A DNA stretch of 64,000 bases, taken from NCBI RefSeq assembly GCF_000632225.1, contig NZ_JFYV01000013.1:1-64000 (forward strand), read 5' to 3'. Of this stretch, positions 44,598 through 52,530 are shown piece by piece (position 1 is the first letter of the stretch; each line of letters starts with the position of its first letter). The position numbers and the translations under genes were made by a program. The notes beneath the pieces were generated by a model. The model was given only the letters and a program-made list of their open reading frames with translations. It had not been told where the DNA came from and searched no databases. The DNA comes from Sphingomonas sp. RIT328. Its GTDB lineage: Bacteria; Pseudomonadota; Alphaproteobacteria; Sphingomonadales; Sphingomonadaceae.

Positions 44598-44895
44598 GAG
44601 GCTGTTTCTCCAAGCAACTTGTGCCTCGGGGGTTCGCCTTTATGAGCGGTTACAGAACCGATGTGGGTGTAAAAGCGGCCAATGACCTGCAATGAGGTGT
44701 CAACGGGGAAGCGCCGTCGCTTGATTGGGACTGCGGGGCTTCTACCGCTTCAATCGAAGCTCGGGATCTCTCGCTGCGGCGTCCACCGCTCTGTTATGGA
44801 TAATAAGCATTCAACGATCGAGCTATCCGCATTTAAATGCCGAACTCCCAGTCGCTCTTTACTAGGGCAACACGTCCTTGAATCGCAAGCCTCGT

Positions 44896-46065
44896 CTATT
44901 GCTGCCATCGTTGTAGATGCAAGGCACATGACTCCACTATCTTATTACTCTCGACCGTTCCCCGCGTCGATTGCCAGGCAAGCCGATAGGCCACCTTCAA
45001 TCCGTCGTGGTCAGACAGGCGATCACCCGATGCCGGCGCGTCGAACATGGCCTCGACCTTGGTAGGTCGCACGGTAACGGCAGCACCGCTGCTGAAGAGC
45101 TGCAGATCCTCTGTGTCCAACCAGGGTTCGTCGCCGTCCCAAGAGGCCGCAACCTCACAGGCGGCATTTGGCGCGGCGCAGTAACGGTGCACCATCGTGA
45201 ACCCGCTGAGGCTCGCTTCGAAGTGGGCCAGTCGATCCGAAGCGCCGCGCATGTTGAAATCTCCGCCAAAGATCCCGGGCGCCCTAGGCGCCGATTTTGC
45301 GGCAACGAAGCGCGCCAACTCGTTCACCTGAAGCGCATGTGCCGCACCATGCCTCTCGGGCGGCACCCTTGAAGCCTTTTGAGAATTTAGATGTGTGTTA
45401 AAGATATCGATCGGTTGAGAAACGCCCGGTACGGCAATCCGCACATGCTGAATGCCCTTATTGCTGAGGCAATCGAAACCGGCACATCGGTTTTTGCCGA
45501 ACGGTTCTGACTCGCTGGCTATGATCGGATAGCGGCTGAGCACAGCCAGACCCGACCCAACAAGATGGAAGCCAGTCTCACCTTTCCTCCAAAGCTTTGG
45601 ACCACGCATCCGATCTGTCGCAGTCAGGCGGCTCCGCTGTGTCCGTGTCGGACCCCAAGCTCGGTACGGGTAACCAGCCTGCGTCATAGCTTTGACCGCG
45701 GCCGCGCTGAACATTTCCTGCACGAGGATGACGTCCGGGGCTTTCCCGCGGGCATTCAGGTCAGCAAGGGTGGCGCCGATCTGCTTCAGCGAAGAAGCTC
45801 GCCCGCGACGAGCAGGCCACCCCAATCCTTCGATATTGAAGGTGAGAACCTCCAGAGTGGTGCTCGCCTCGGCGCCGTCGGCGGAGTGCACGACGTTCGA
45901 CTCTGCCGGGATCGGGGCGGCACCAGAAGCGAGCTTTGCCGCTGGCAGCTTGGTGCATCCGGTCACCAGCAGCAGAAGCGCGCAGGCAATGTGCTGCGCC
46001 GTGGCTCGTCTCGTGGCGGAGGGAGTAAGCTTCGCGGTGAGCGGGGATATCGACGGCCTCTTCAT
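44896..46065 (-). CDS. Endonuclease/exonuclease/phosphatase-family lipoprotein
   Basis: A 389-residue secreted EEP-family hydrolase. A lipoprotein-type signal ends at LLLLVTGC (Cys about 36). The EEP core motifs are present in order: LTFNIEGL (about 74-81), VILVQEMFS (metal-binding Glu), NTHLNSQ, IFGGDFNMRG (about 269-278) and the catalytic LSDHDGLKV near 358. Family members include DNases, sphingomyelinases and lipid phosphatases. It follows uppP with a TAAATG junction, suggesting an envelope-lipid phosphatase role; that is inference. Confidence 0.88.
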   Translation of the reverse strand: MKRPSISPLTAKLTPSATRRATAQHIACALLLLVTGCTKLPAAKLASGAAPIPAESNVVHSADGAEASTTLEVLTFNIEGLGWPARRGRASSLKQIGATLADLNARGKAPDVILVQEMFSAAAVKAMTQAGYPYRAWGPTRTQRSRLTATDRMRGPKLWRKGETGFHLVGSGLAVLSRYPIIASESEPFGKNRCAGFDCLSNKGIQHVRIAVPGVSQPIDIFNTHLNSQKASRVPPERHGAAHALQVNELARFVAAKSAPRAPGIFGGDFNMRGASDRLAHFEASLSGFTMVHRYCAAPNAACEVAASWDGDEPWLDTEDLQLFSSGAAVTVRPTKVEAMFDAPASGDRLSDHDGLKVAYRLAWQSTRGTVESNKIVESCALHLQRWQQ

Positions 46066-46908
46066 TTACCTTGCCGGAATGACATTCATGGCGAGCAGAG
46101 CGAAGACCGCGAGGCCTGCAACGAGGCGGTAAACGACAAACGGCATGTAGCTTCGCGTTGCGATGATGCGCAGGAAGGCGACGATCACGCCATAGCCCGA
46201 GACAAAGGCGATCACCGTCGCAAGCAGAGTTGGCCCTGGCCCGAATGCACCGAACTGACCCCAGCTATCCGCAAGCTCGAAAACACCCGATGCCAGCACC
46301 GCCGGGATCGCAAGCAGGAACGAATATCGCGCCGCTGCCTCGCGGGTGAAGCCGAGCATAAGGCCCGCACTGATCGTACCACCCGACCTTGATACGCCAG
46401 GCACAAGCGCCATAGCCTGTGCAAAGCCGAGGATCAGGCCGTTACGCCAGCTGAGCTGCTCAAGCGTCAGTCGCTTCGTGCCGAGACGGTCCGCCAAGCC
46501 CAAAAGCAAGCCGAAAACGATCAGCATCGTTGCGGTGAGATGCAGATCCCGCAGACTGCCCTCGATCGCGTGCTTGAATGACAAGCCCAGGACCGCGATA
46601 GGCAACGTGCCTAGAATGACAAGCCAGCCCATGCGTGCATCTGGCGATAGGGCGGCGGGGCGGCGGATCAGAGATCCCAGCCATGCCGTAGCGATACGCC
46701 AGATGTCGGCGCGGAAGTAGATCAGAACGGCTGCCTCCGTGCCGATCTGCGTCACGGCGGTGAAAGCAGCGCCTGGATCGACCCCCGATGGCAAAAGGGC
46801 ACCTGCGATCCGTAGGTGGGCGCTCGATGAGACAGGAAGAAACTCCGTGAGACCCTGAAGCAACCCAAGGAAGGCCGCTTCAATCCACGTCAGCCAAGTG
46901 GCATCCAT
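46066..46908 (-). CDS. uppP: Undecaprenyl-diphosphate phosphatase
   Basis: A 280-residue integral membrane phosphatase (UppP/BacA) that recycles the lipid carrier for peptidoglycan and polysaccharides. Motifs: LQGLTEFLPVSSSAHL (about 17-32) and LVPGVSRSGGTISAGLMLGFTREAAARYSFLLAIPAV (about 167-203), holding the catalytic Glu, Ser and Arg. Eight hydrophobic segments. It overlaps the CDF gene's stop by one base. Confidence 0.95.
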   Translation of the reverse strand: MDATWLTWIEAAFLGLLQGLTEFLPVSSSAHLRIAGALLPSGVDPGAAFTAVTQIGTEAAVLIYFRADIWRIATAWLGSLIRRPAALSPDARMGWLVILGTLPIAVLGLSFKHAIEGSLRDLHLTATMLIVFGLLLGLADRLGTKRLTLEQLSWRNGLILGFAQAMALVPGVSRSGGTISAGLMLGFTREAAARYSFLLAIPAVLASGVFELADSWGQFGAFGPGPTLLATVIAFVSGYGVIVAFLRIIATRSYMPFVVYRLVAGLAVFALLAMNVIPAR

Positions 46909-47948
46909 TAATTGATCCTAGTGCTCTGCGTAATTGGCCGCGAGGTATGGTCAGTATCCTCGAAATCTTCTTCGTAATCGTCGCGTTCAAGTGCGTCCGG
47001 CTCCTCGCCTATGTCCTCAAGCGCTTCGCGGTGACGATGGGTGGACTGCGCCTCGATGTATACGCGGCGCACTTCCGGGAATTCCTCGCGGATGCCATCT
47101 TCAACATCCGATACTATGCGTTCAACGGTGCCAGCCAGCGTATCGTCTACAAAGTCGGCCGAGACGAGTACCAGCACCTCCGACGGACCAAAGTGCATGG
47201 TCCGCACCTCGTTGACCTGCTCGATCGGCCTTACGCGCCCGAGGATCTCGCGCAGCCGATCCTCAATGGCCGGATCGGCGGCCTGCCCAGTCATGAGCAC
47301 ATAGCAGCGCCGAGCGAGGCTCAGGGCCGTGAAGGCCAGGATTACGCCGATTGCAATCGAGGTCCAGCCATCGAGCGCCGGCATGTCGAGCAGCACCGCG
47401 AGGCCAATACCAATCAGGGCGGCAAACAGGCCGGCGAGGGCAGCTGTTTCCTCGTAGACCACAGCGAAGACCGTAGGATCACGATGCTGACGGATCGTCT
47501 CCATCATACCAAGAGCGCGGCGCTTCGCCTCACTGCGCACCTGGCGTAAGGCCACTGCCAAGGAGGAGCCTTCCAGCAGGATGGCTATTAAGAGGATGAC
47601 GACGTTGACCCATGCGCTTTCGATGGGCTCGGGGTGGGCGACCTTCTCGGCGCCCTCGTAGATCGCGACACCCGCCCCCAAGGCAAAGACCGCCATCGCA
47701 ACAACGAAACCCCAGAAGTACAGGCGGAGACCATAGCCGAACGGGTGAGATGCGTCGGCGGGTCGGCTCGCGTCCTTCATACCGAAGAGCAGCAAGACCT
47801 GATTGCCCGTGTCCACGAGGCTATGAATGCCCTCCGAAGCCATCGCGGACGAGCCGGTGTAGGCAGCCCCGCAGAACTTGGCGATGGCGATCCCGGCGTT
47901 GGCGGCTAGAGCGGCAAAGAGCGTGTGCCTGGAGGCGTGAGCGGACAT
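46908..47948 (-). CDS. Cation diffusion facilitator family transporter
   Basis: A 346-residue CDF antiporter. Six helices lie in the first ~215 residues. Helix 2, TGSSAMASEGIHSLVDTGNQVLLLFG (about 31-56), carries the metal-site His and Asp. SHPFGYG lies near 67, and AVVYEETAALAGLFAALIGIGLAVL supplies the partner site in helix 5, where Glu replaces the usual Asp. A cytoplasmic domain and an acidic tail (EPDALERDDYEEDFEDTD) follow. It likely exports a divalent metal such as Zn, Fe or Mn. First gene of the CDF-uppP-EEP operon. Confidence 0.9.
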   Translation of the reverse strand: MSAHASRHTLFAALAANAGIAIAKFCGAAYTGSSAMASEGIHSLVDTGNQVLLLFGMKDASRPADASHPFGYGLRLYFWGFVVAMAVFALGAGVAIYEGAEKVAHPEPIESAWVNVVILLIAILLEGSSLAVALRQVRSEAKRRALGMMETIRQHRDPTVFAVVYEETAALAGLFAALIGIGLAVLLDMPALDGWTSIAIGVILAFTALSLARRCYVLMTGQAADPAIEDRLREILGRVRPIEQVNEVRTMHFGPSEVLVLVSADFVDDTLAGTVERIVSDVEDGIREEFPEVRRVYIEAQSTHRHREALEDIGEEPDALERDDYEEDFEDTDHTSRPITQSTRIN

Positions 47949-48082
47949 ACCGACCCTATCGTCCCAGAGGTGCGGTTAGCCAACAACTTTGACATATTTC
48001 TTCGGATTCCCTGCAACTGTGTTGGCAGCGGAAGACGGCTCTGTGCGGCGCCCATTCGTATGAAGCGTCAGACGAGAATAAG

Positions 48083-48117
48083 AAGAAGGGCTGCCCCGCT
48101 GGCGCGGGACAGCCCTG
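48083..48117 (-). terminator. Rho-independent terminator after csbD-like gene
   Basis: Read leftward, AGGGCTGTCCCGCGC-CAGC-GGGGCAGCCCTT forms a strong stem that is followed by TCTTCTTATTC. It lies about 20 bp beyond the csbD-like stop. Confidence 0.7.
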
Positions 48118-48135
48118 CCTCGAAGATTCAATCAG

Positions 48136-48318
48136 TTAGACCTTGTCGCCAAGGGTGCCCTTGACGCTGCCCTTCACATCCTGGCCGGTGCCCTTGAGCT
48201 GCTGTGCCTTGCCCTCGGCTTCCAGCTGCTCGTTATCGGTGGCATCGCCGTAAAGCTCTTTAGCCTTGCCTGCGATCTTGTTGCCTCCCGCGTCCAGCTT
48301 GTCAGTAAATTCGCCCAT
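48136..48318 (-). CDS. CsbD-family general stress protein
   Basis: A 60-residue, very hydrophilic CsbD-like protein: MGEFTDKLDAGGNKIAGKAKELYGDATDNEQLEAEGKAQQLKG. The repeated amphipathic helical pattern with conserved GKAKE and L.AEGKAQQ is diagnostic. Function unknown, but members are strongly induced by general stress. A near-perfect EcfG promoter lies 48 bp upstream and a terminator follows, so it is a one-gene unit. Confidence 0.93.
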   Translation of the reverse strand: MGEFTDKLDAGGNKIAGKAKELYGDATDNEQLEAEGKAQQLKGTGQDVKGSVKGTLGDKV

Positions 48319-48365
48319 GATCTTTCTCCATTTTTGCGTCTAAAAAGCTGTCGAACAGAAAAATA

Positions 48366-48390
48366 AACGGGGCAATCAGATTGCAGTTCC
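48366..48390 (-). promoter_or_regulatory. EcfG-type (general stress sigma factor) promoter of csbD
   Basis: On the minus strand: GGAAC (48390-48386), exactly 16 bases, then CGTT (48369-48366), the consensus for the alphaproteobacterial sigma factor EcfG. It lies 48 bp before the csbD-like ATG. A purely motif-based call, but it suits a CsbD gene very well. Confidence 0.75.
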
Positions 48391-48564
48391 ATGCAAAAAA
48401 GAATGTTGCTGACATGCGTATTTTGGAGGGAACAGTAAGGTTCGTGTAATGTAGCCGCGGTATTTGTTCGAAACTTTGTGTGCGGACGTCAATCGCCGTG
48501 TGCGGAACTCCTTCCGCGAGCGTCACAGCAGCCTGAGCCGCGAGGGACGCCGAGACAGACTAAA

Positions 48565-48795
48565 GTGCTCCGTACCCTAGTCATGATAGGCCTGACGGTC
48601 GCGGTGCTGGCCATCGCCGGCTTGGCTCTGCGTGAGATCCTCGCGGGCATCGGCTGAGACGAGGTTTGGACGGCACTGCACGCGATGCCCCCGTTGGCGC
48701 TTGCATCCGCGCTGGCCCTGAGCGCCGCGAGCTATGTCTTGCTGACCGGATATGACGTGTTGTCGCTGCACCTGATCGGCCGGCGCGTGCCATAG
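48565..48795 (+). pseudogene. Fragment of an MprF/YbhN-like membrane protein
   Basis: From GTG at 48565 the frame reads LRTLVMIGLTVAVLAIAGLALREILAGIG, meets TGA (48657-48659, where TGG/Trp would fit), and continues DEVWTALHAMPPLALASALALSAASYVLLTGYDVLSLHLIGRRVP before stopping at 48793-48795. It matches the first helices of lysylphosphatidylglycerol-flippase/YbhN-like proteins, which run to 300 or more residues. So it is truncated to about 76 codons and nonsense-mutated. Its right end coincides with the end of the recombinase fragment. Confidence 0.65.
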
Positions 48796-48928
48796 CCCCA
48801 CTCTCATTTTCAACGTAGCGCACGGCGTTCTGTAAGCCTCGCTCCGCAGCGAATGCATCGAGAGCTTCACGTGCGCGAGATGCGTCCTGTTCAGAGGTGG
48901 AAGCGCGCAGGTAGGCCCGGATGAACAT
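48794..48928 (-). pseudogene. N-terminal fragment of a serine recombinase
   Basis: Starting at 48928: MFIRAYLRASTSEQDASRAREALDAFAAERGLQNAVRYVENESGA, the beginning of a resolvase/invertase catalytic domain with nucleophile Ser in RAST. The likeness stops after 45 codons at the junction with the MprF-like fragment (about 48793-48796), beyond which the frame is only the antisense of that fragment. A deletion has fused two unrelated gene pieces tail to tail. Confidence 0.7.
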
Positions 48929-49254
48929 GCTGCGGTCTTTGATACGTGGTGCTTGTTTGCCCAGTCCTTTTTACGTCACCTGGCGGCCTATAAAGCACCA
49001 GCCGCGTGTCGGTCCTTCTAAGGTATACCCAAAACGTACCAGTGCAAAGCCGATCAGTGGCGCCGTTTGCGCTAGGTAGGAGATAGGGGAAGGGGAGCGG
49101 CGCCCGCACCTCAAAGGCGGGCGTTTCACTTCGGCCTAGGTTTGGACGCCGCATTCACAATCGCCTAGCCGAACTGCGGCCACCCATTCATCTGCCCAAG
49201 GGCAATGCCATCGAGCTAGTGACCTTGCAGGCCGCATCATTTATCGAACGAAGA
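48929..49254. other. Intergenic stretch, no gene seen
   Basis: About 325 bases between the recombinase fragment and the zinc-ribbon protein gene. It contains the palindrome GGTATACC at 49022-49029, which also occurs upstream of the intact recombinase. An alternative GTG start for the right-hand gene lies at 49219. No other coding signal. Confidence 0.45.
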
Positions 49255-50466
49255 ATGATCGTTCGAGAATATGCTTCATGCGATGAGTGCGGAACGGTCC
49301 ACGTGCTGCGCATCGGAATGGGTGGTGAGCCAATCCAGGCGCACCACTTCCAATGCCGGAATTGCGGTCAAGAAATGGGTATCACGCTCGAAGACAATGT
49401 TGGCATGACGTTTGGTCCAAATGCCACTCGGGCAGCGCGTGATGATAGTGCTCCGGTCATCAATCTTCATCCGAGCTTCGTGTTCACAAAGGAGGACATC
49501 GGCCGAGCTGATGCCTTTCCCAGCATCGAGCTTAGTAGCAAGCTTGTGGACGCCATGCTCGAGGCACGCACGAGGATAGGATTGCCCGGGGAGCTTCCAT
49601 CTCTTGATGAATCGCCGCGGCGCGCTCGTGTCACCGAGGAATGGCCACAGTTGCGTGCGGCTTGGTCACTTACCCGCAACGGAAAGGCCGATCTGGCGCA
49701 AAAGCGGATCGACTCCTTCCTCAGTACCGCCGGCTATGAGGACACACCGACATCTATCCAAGACTGGATCTTTCAATTTATTGGTGACCTGACGCGTCCT
49801 TATTTTGAACAGCTCTGGGAAGGAATATTCGAGCAGCTAGGCGTGGCGGTTTATAAGGCCGACTTTGAGCGCTTTGTCGCCTTTTACGATACCGAACTTA
49901 GCGCGACACATAGCCGCCGCTACTTCGAAATATGTAAGGCCTATCTCGGAGCATTCACTGAATTCTCACAGGTCCATCAGCTCGTAGCCTCCGACATTGC
50001 CGTTGACGACGGCCACGTCGCCGCGTCGTCAAACTTCGACCTGACGCGGATGTTTTACGGCAACGCGTTTGAAGCCTTTGGCGACAACGTAGAGATCCTG
50101 ACCGCGATCAATAATATGATCGAGGACCGCCCGTTTGACCAACTGGCGTCGATTACATTCGAAAAGTACCGTGCGACCGACAAAGCGGGCCGCACGCGCG
50201 CCTTCGCCAGCAATCCGGCGCTTTCGGCAGTCGCAGCCGAGTTTGACAATCAGCTGCGCAATGCGTCGCACCACGGTGGCATGACATTCGACCGAGCATC
50301 GGGGCTGATTACCTATCGCGCCGGCAAGGGAGGGCAGGGCGACGGCGAGAACATCAGCTACGCGGCCTATCTGGCGCGCAGTTCCCGGCTGTTCATCCAG
50401 CTGATGCTGGTCTTCAGGCTGGAAATACTGATCGCGAACAAGTTTGGCGCACGGCTACCAATTTGA
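49255..50466 (+). CDS. Zinc-ribbon protein with a HEPN-like C-terminal region (hypothetical)
   Basis: A 403-residue protein with no recognised full-length family. It opens MIVREYASCDECGTVHVLRIG and then HFQCRNCGQEMG, a four-cysteine zinc ribbon (residues about 9-42). A long helical middle follows (TSIQDWIFQFIGDLTRPYFEQLWE). Near residue 342 it has QLRNASHHGGMTFD, which fits the RNxxxH active-site motif of HEPN ribonucleases, flanked by helices on both sides. HEPN proteins are common in abortive-infection and toxin systems. A GTG at 49219 would add 12 residues. It converges on the DUF2326 ATPase gene with a 32-bp gap. Confidence 0.7.
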   Translation: MIVREYASCDECGTVHVLRIGMGGEPIQAHHFQCRNCGQEMGITLEDNVGMTFGPNATRAARDDSAPVINLHPSFVFTKEDIGRADAFPSIELSSKLVDAMLEARTRIGLPGELPSLDESPRRARVTEEWPQLRAAWSLTRNGKADLAQKRIDSFLSTAGYEDTPTSIQDWIFQFIGDLTRPYFEQLWEGIFEQLGVAVYKADFERFVAFYDTELSATHSRRYFEICKAYLGAFTEFSQVHQLVASDIAVDDGHVAASSNFDLTRMFYGNAFEAFGDNVEILTAINNMIEDRPFDQLASITFEKYRATDKAGRTRAFASNPALSAVAAEFDNQLRNASHHGGMTFDRASGLITYRAGKGGQGDGENISYAAYLARSSRLFIQLMLVFRLEILIANKFGARLPI

Positions 50467-50498
50467 GCTCACGTCAATAGGTGAACGGCGATCGCCGG

Positions 50499-52295
50499 TT
50501 ACCAGGACGCCATTTTGAACAGCCGGCCGTTTTCGCCTTCGTCATGGAGAAGCAGCACAATTTCCTCCGTCTCAAAGAATGGCTGGTCGGCCAGACGCTT
50601 CGGAAGATCGGAATCGATCAGCGTGGCGATCGATTGGATCCCCATCTCGGTGTAGCGCCGCAGTACGGAGATCAGCAGCTCTTTCTTGCGGTCGTCGAGG
50701 GATTCGAGCACGCCGTCATGATAGGCGAAGCGTGGGAAGGCTTCGCCCAAGTGGGCTCGGATTAGTGCCAGATCGAACGCGACGCAGAGCAGCTTTCGGT
50801 AGCTGTGGCCGCGATCGGCGCTTGTAGCATTTCCAGCCTCGTCGAGTAGTTCGGCCTTGAACTCGAGATGCCCTAACCGGTTCACGGAGACGTTGAGCAA
50901 GGCCTTGCTGTCGATGACCTCCTCGACGATCTCGTTGAAGTAGAGTCGGATCGCCGAGAATAGGCTTTCAGGACTCGCGCTTTTTGTCTCGACATCGGCC
51001 TCGATCGCGCTCTGCAGGTGGATCTTATCCTCCTGCAGCGAGCGGATATCGGTGCGCAGCTGCTGCAGGCGATGGACGAAATCCCGCTGACGCTGGAGCG
51101 ACTGGATGTCCGCCCGCAAGGTAACCAGCTCGCTTGTGAAGCGGCGGTATTTGGCGAAGGTGTCCGTCTCGCTCAAGAAGGCAAGCATCTCGGCCCGGCG
51201 TTTGCCCGCAGTGTTGAGTTCGGCGTTCACGGCCTTCAGCTCGGCGTCGATGTCGGCGCGCTCCTCGACCAGATAACCTTGGCGCTCCTCAGTGATCGCC
51301 TTATTAAAATCGATCAACTGCTGGAAGTCGCGCTTGATCTGCCCGCCGAAGAGCACGCCTGCCTCCTCAAACAGCTCGGCGGCCTCGTCGGGGTTGAAGA
51401 GAATCTGGTCGTCCTGCAGCGAAGCCACGATCTTCTTGCGGTTGGCCATCAGCGAATAGCGGCGCGCGTTCAGCACGGCGATACGCTCGTCCACCTTGTC
51501 GACGAGCATCTTGGTTTCCGACTTGTCTTCGCTACGAAAATCGAAGCCATCGAGCAGCGCCTGTTTTTTCTCGACCTCCTGCGTCTTCAACAGAAGAATT
51601 CCGTCGATCTTGCCCGCATCCTCGATATCGCCGCCCCCGAGCTCCTGCCGGATGGTGACGGACTTCGCTTCCAGGTCTGTGAGTGCTGCCTCTTTGGCGT
51701 AGTGCTCGCCGATTAGCGCCGCATCGAACCCGAGGATGTGGGCCAGGAACGGCTTCCAGTCCGCATGCGAGTTCGCGAAACGTCGCAGTTGGAAGACGTC
51801 CCCGAAATCCTCCTGCGATCGAAGGAAATAGCCGAGGCCTTTGCGGAAGCGCCATGGCTTGAGCGCCCGCCAGTCCAGATAGCTGTCGAGGAGCTCCCTT
51901 GCCCGCTCGAATGGCACACTCACATGGTCCCACTCGCGCTCAGCAAGATCGGAGAAATCCTGGTGGCGAGCGGCGTGTTTCTTGAAGGCGATGCGGCTTT
52001 GGTCGGCGACACCGCGACGCACGGTCACATAGGTGCCGTCGTGCAATTCGATCTCGAGGAAAAAAACGAAATCCGCGAACCGGTCCTCATGCCGGTACAG
52101 GAAGAATCTGGGGTCCCTGCCAGCGAGGAAGCCGAAATCGAGCAGCCGACCGAGCGTCGTCTTGCCCAAATTGTGCGTATCGCGGTCTTGGTTCTCCGGC
52201 AGGCGGATTTCGGCGAGCACCACGTTGAGCTCGGGCGTAAACTCGACCGCGGCGAAGCGATCCGGTTGATTGGTGTAGAGCTTAGACGGCTTCAT
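50499..52295 (-). CDS. DUF2326 SMC-like ABC ATPase (ABC-3C system)
   Basis: A 598-residue ABC/SMC-type ATPase. The N-terminal ATPase half holds a Walker A in DTHNLGKTTLGRLLDFGFL (about 39-57). Long coiled coils span about 195-450. The C-terminal half holds a signature-like GHSYRKLLCVAFDLALIRAH (about 490-509) and a Walker B FAYHDGVLESLDDRKKE (about 516-532). This is the layout of the DUF2326 ATPases of ABC-three-component systems, which sense something on DNA or in the cell and unleash an effector. Last gene of a leftward trio; overlaps the middle-component gene by 14 bp. Confidence 0.88.
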   Translation of the reverse strand: MKPSKLYTNQPDRFAAVEFTPELNVVLAEIRLPENQDRDTHNLGKTTLGRLLDFGFLAGRDPRFFLYRHEDRFADFVFFLEIELHDGTYVTVRRGVADQSRIAFKKHAARHQDFSDLAEREWDHVSVPFERARELLDSYLDWRALKPWRFRKGLGYFLRSQEDFGDVFQLRRFANSHADWKPFLAHILGFDAALIGEHYAKEAALTDLEAKSVTIRQELGGGDIEDAGKIDGILLLKTQEVEKKQALLDGFDFRSEDKSETKMLVDKVDERIAVLNARRYSLMANRKKIVASLQDDQILFNPDEAAELFEEAGVLFGGQIKRDFQQLIDFNKAITEERQGYLVEERADIDAELKAVNAELNTAGKRRAEMLAFLSETDTFAKYRRFTSELVTLRADIQSLQRQRDFVHRLQQLRTDIRSLQEDKIHLQSAIEADVETKSASPESLFSAIRLYFNEIVEEVIDSKALLNVSVNRLGHLEFKAELLDEAGNATSADRGHSYRKLLCVAFDLALIRAHLGEAFPRFAYHDGVLESLDDRKKELLISVLRRYTEMGIQSIATLIDSDLPKRLADQPFFETEEIVLLLHDEGENGRLFKMASW

Positions 52296-52530
52296 TCAGG
52301 CCAACATATTCGAACGAGTCTGTTTTCGGATGGTAGATGACCAGCCCAAGCAGGAACAGGAAGTTGAGCGAGGGCAGGAACAGCACGTCGCCCCCCGAGA
52401 CGGCCTTGCGGGCATAGGCGAGCAGCGAGCTATAGTCCGCTAGCCGCTTGTCCTTCAGCCGCTTGAGCAAAAGCATGGCGACGTTGACGACCGTCCGATC
52501 GGGATGGGCATGTTTGCTAGGCCTCAACAT
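52282..52530 (-). CDS. Small middle component of the ABC-3C system (MC6-like)
   Basis: An 82-residue protein: MLRPSKHAHPDRTVVNVAMLLLKRLKDKRLADYSSLLAYARKAV, then DVLFLPSLNFLFLLGLVIYHPKTDSFEYVG. Its size, the D-x-T-V-x-x-x-A start, and its place between an effector and a DUF2326 ATPase fit the 'middle component 6' of ABC-three-component systems, a small winged-helix-like adaptor. The ATG at 52530 overlaps the effector stop by 14 bp and the end overlaps the ATPase start, so the three genes form one unit. The frame extends 6 codons upstream to 52548. Confidence 0.82.
   Translation of the reverse strand: MLRPSKHAHPDRTVVNVAMLLLKRLKDKRLADYSSLLAYARKAVSGGDVLFLPSLNFLFLLGLVIYHPKTDSFEYVGLNEAV

Noticed and set aside
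44682..45065. 127-codon plus-strand frame opposite the end of the EEP gene
   Set aside because: Overlaps the well-supported phosphatase gene and shows no family signature; the 298-bp gap at 44598-44895 has no clear gene.
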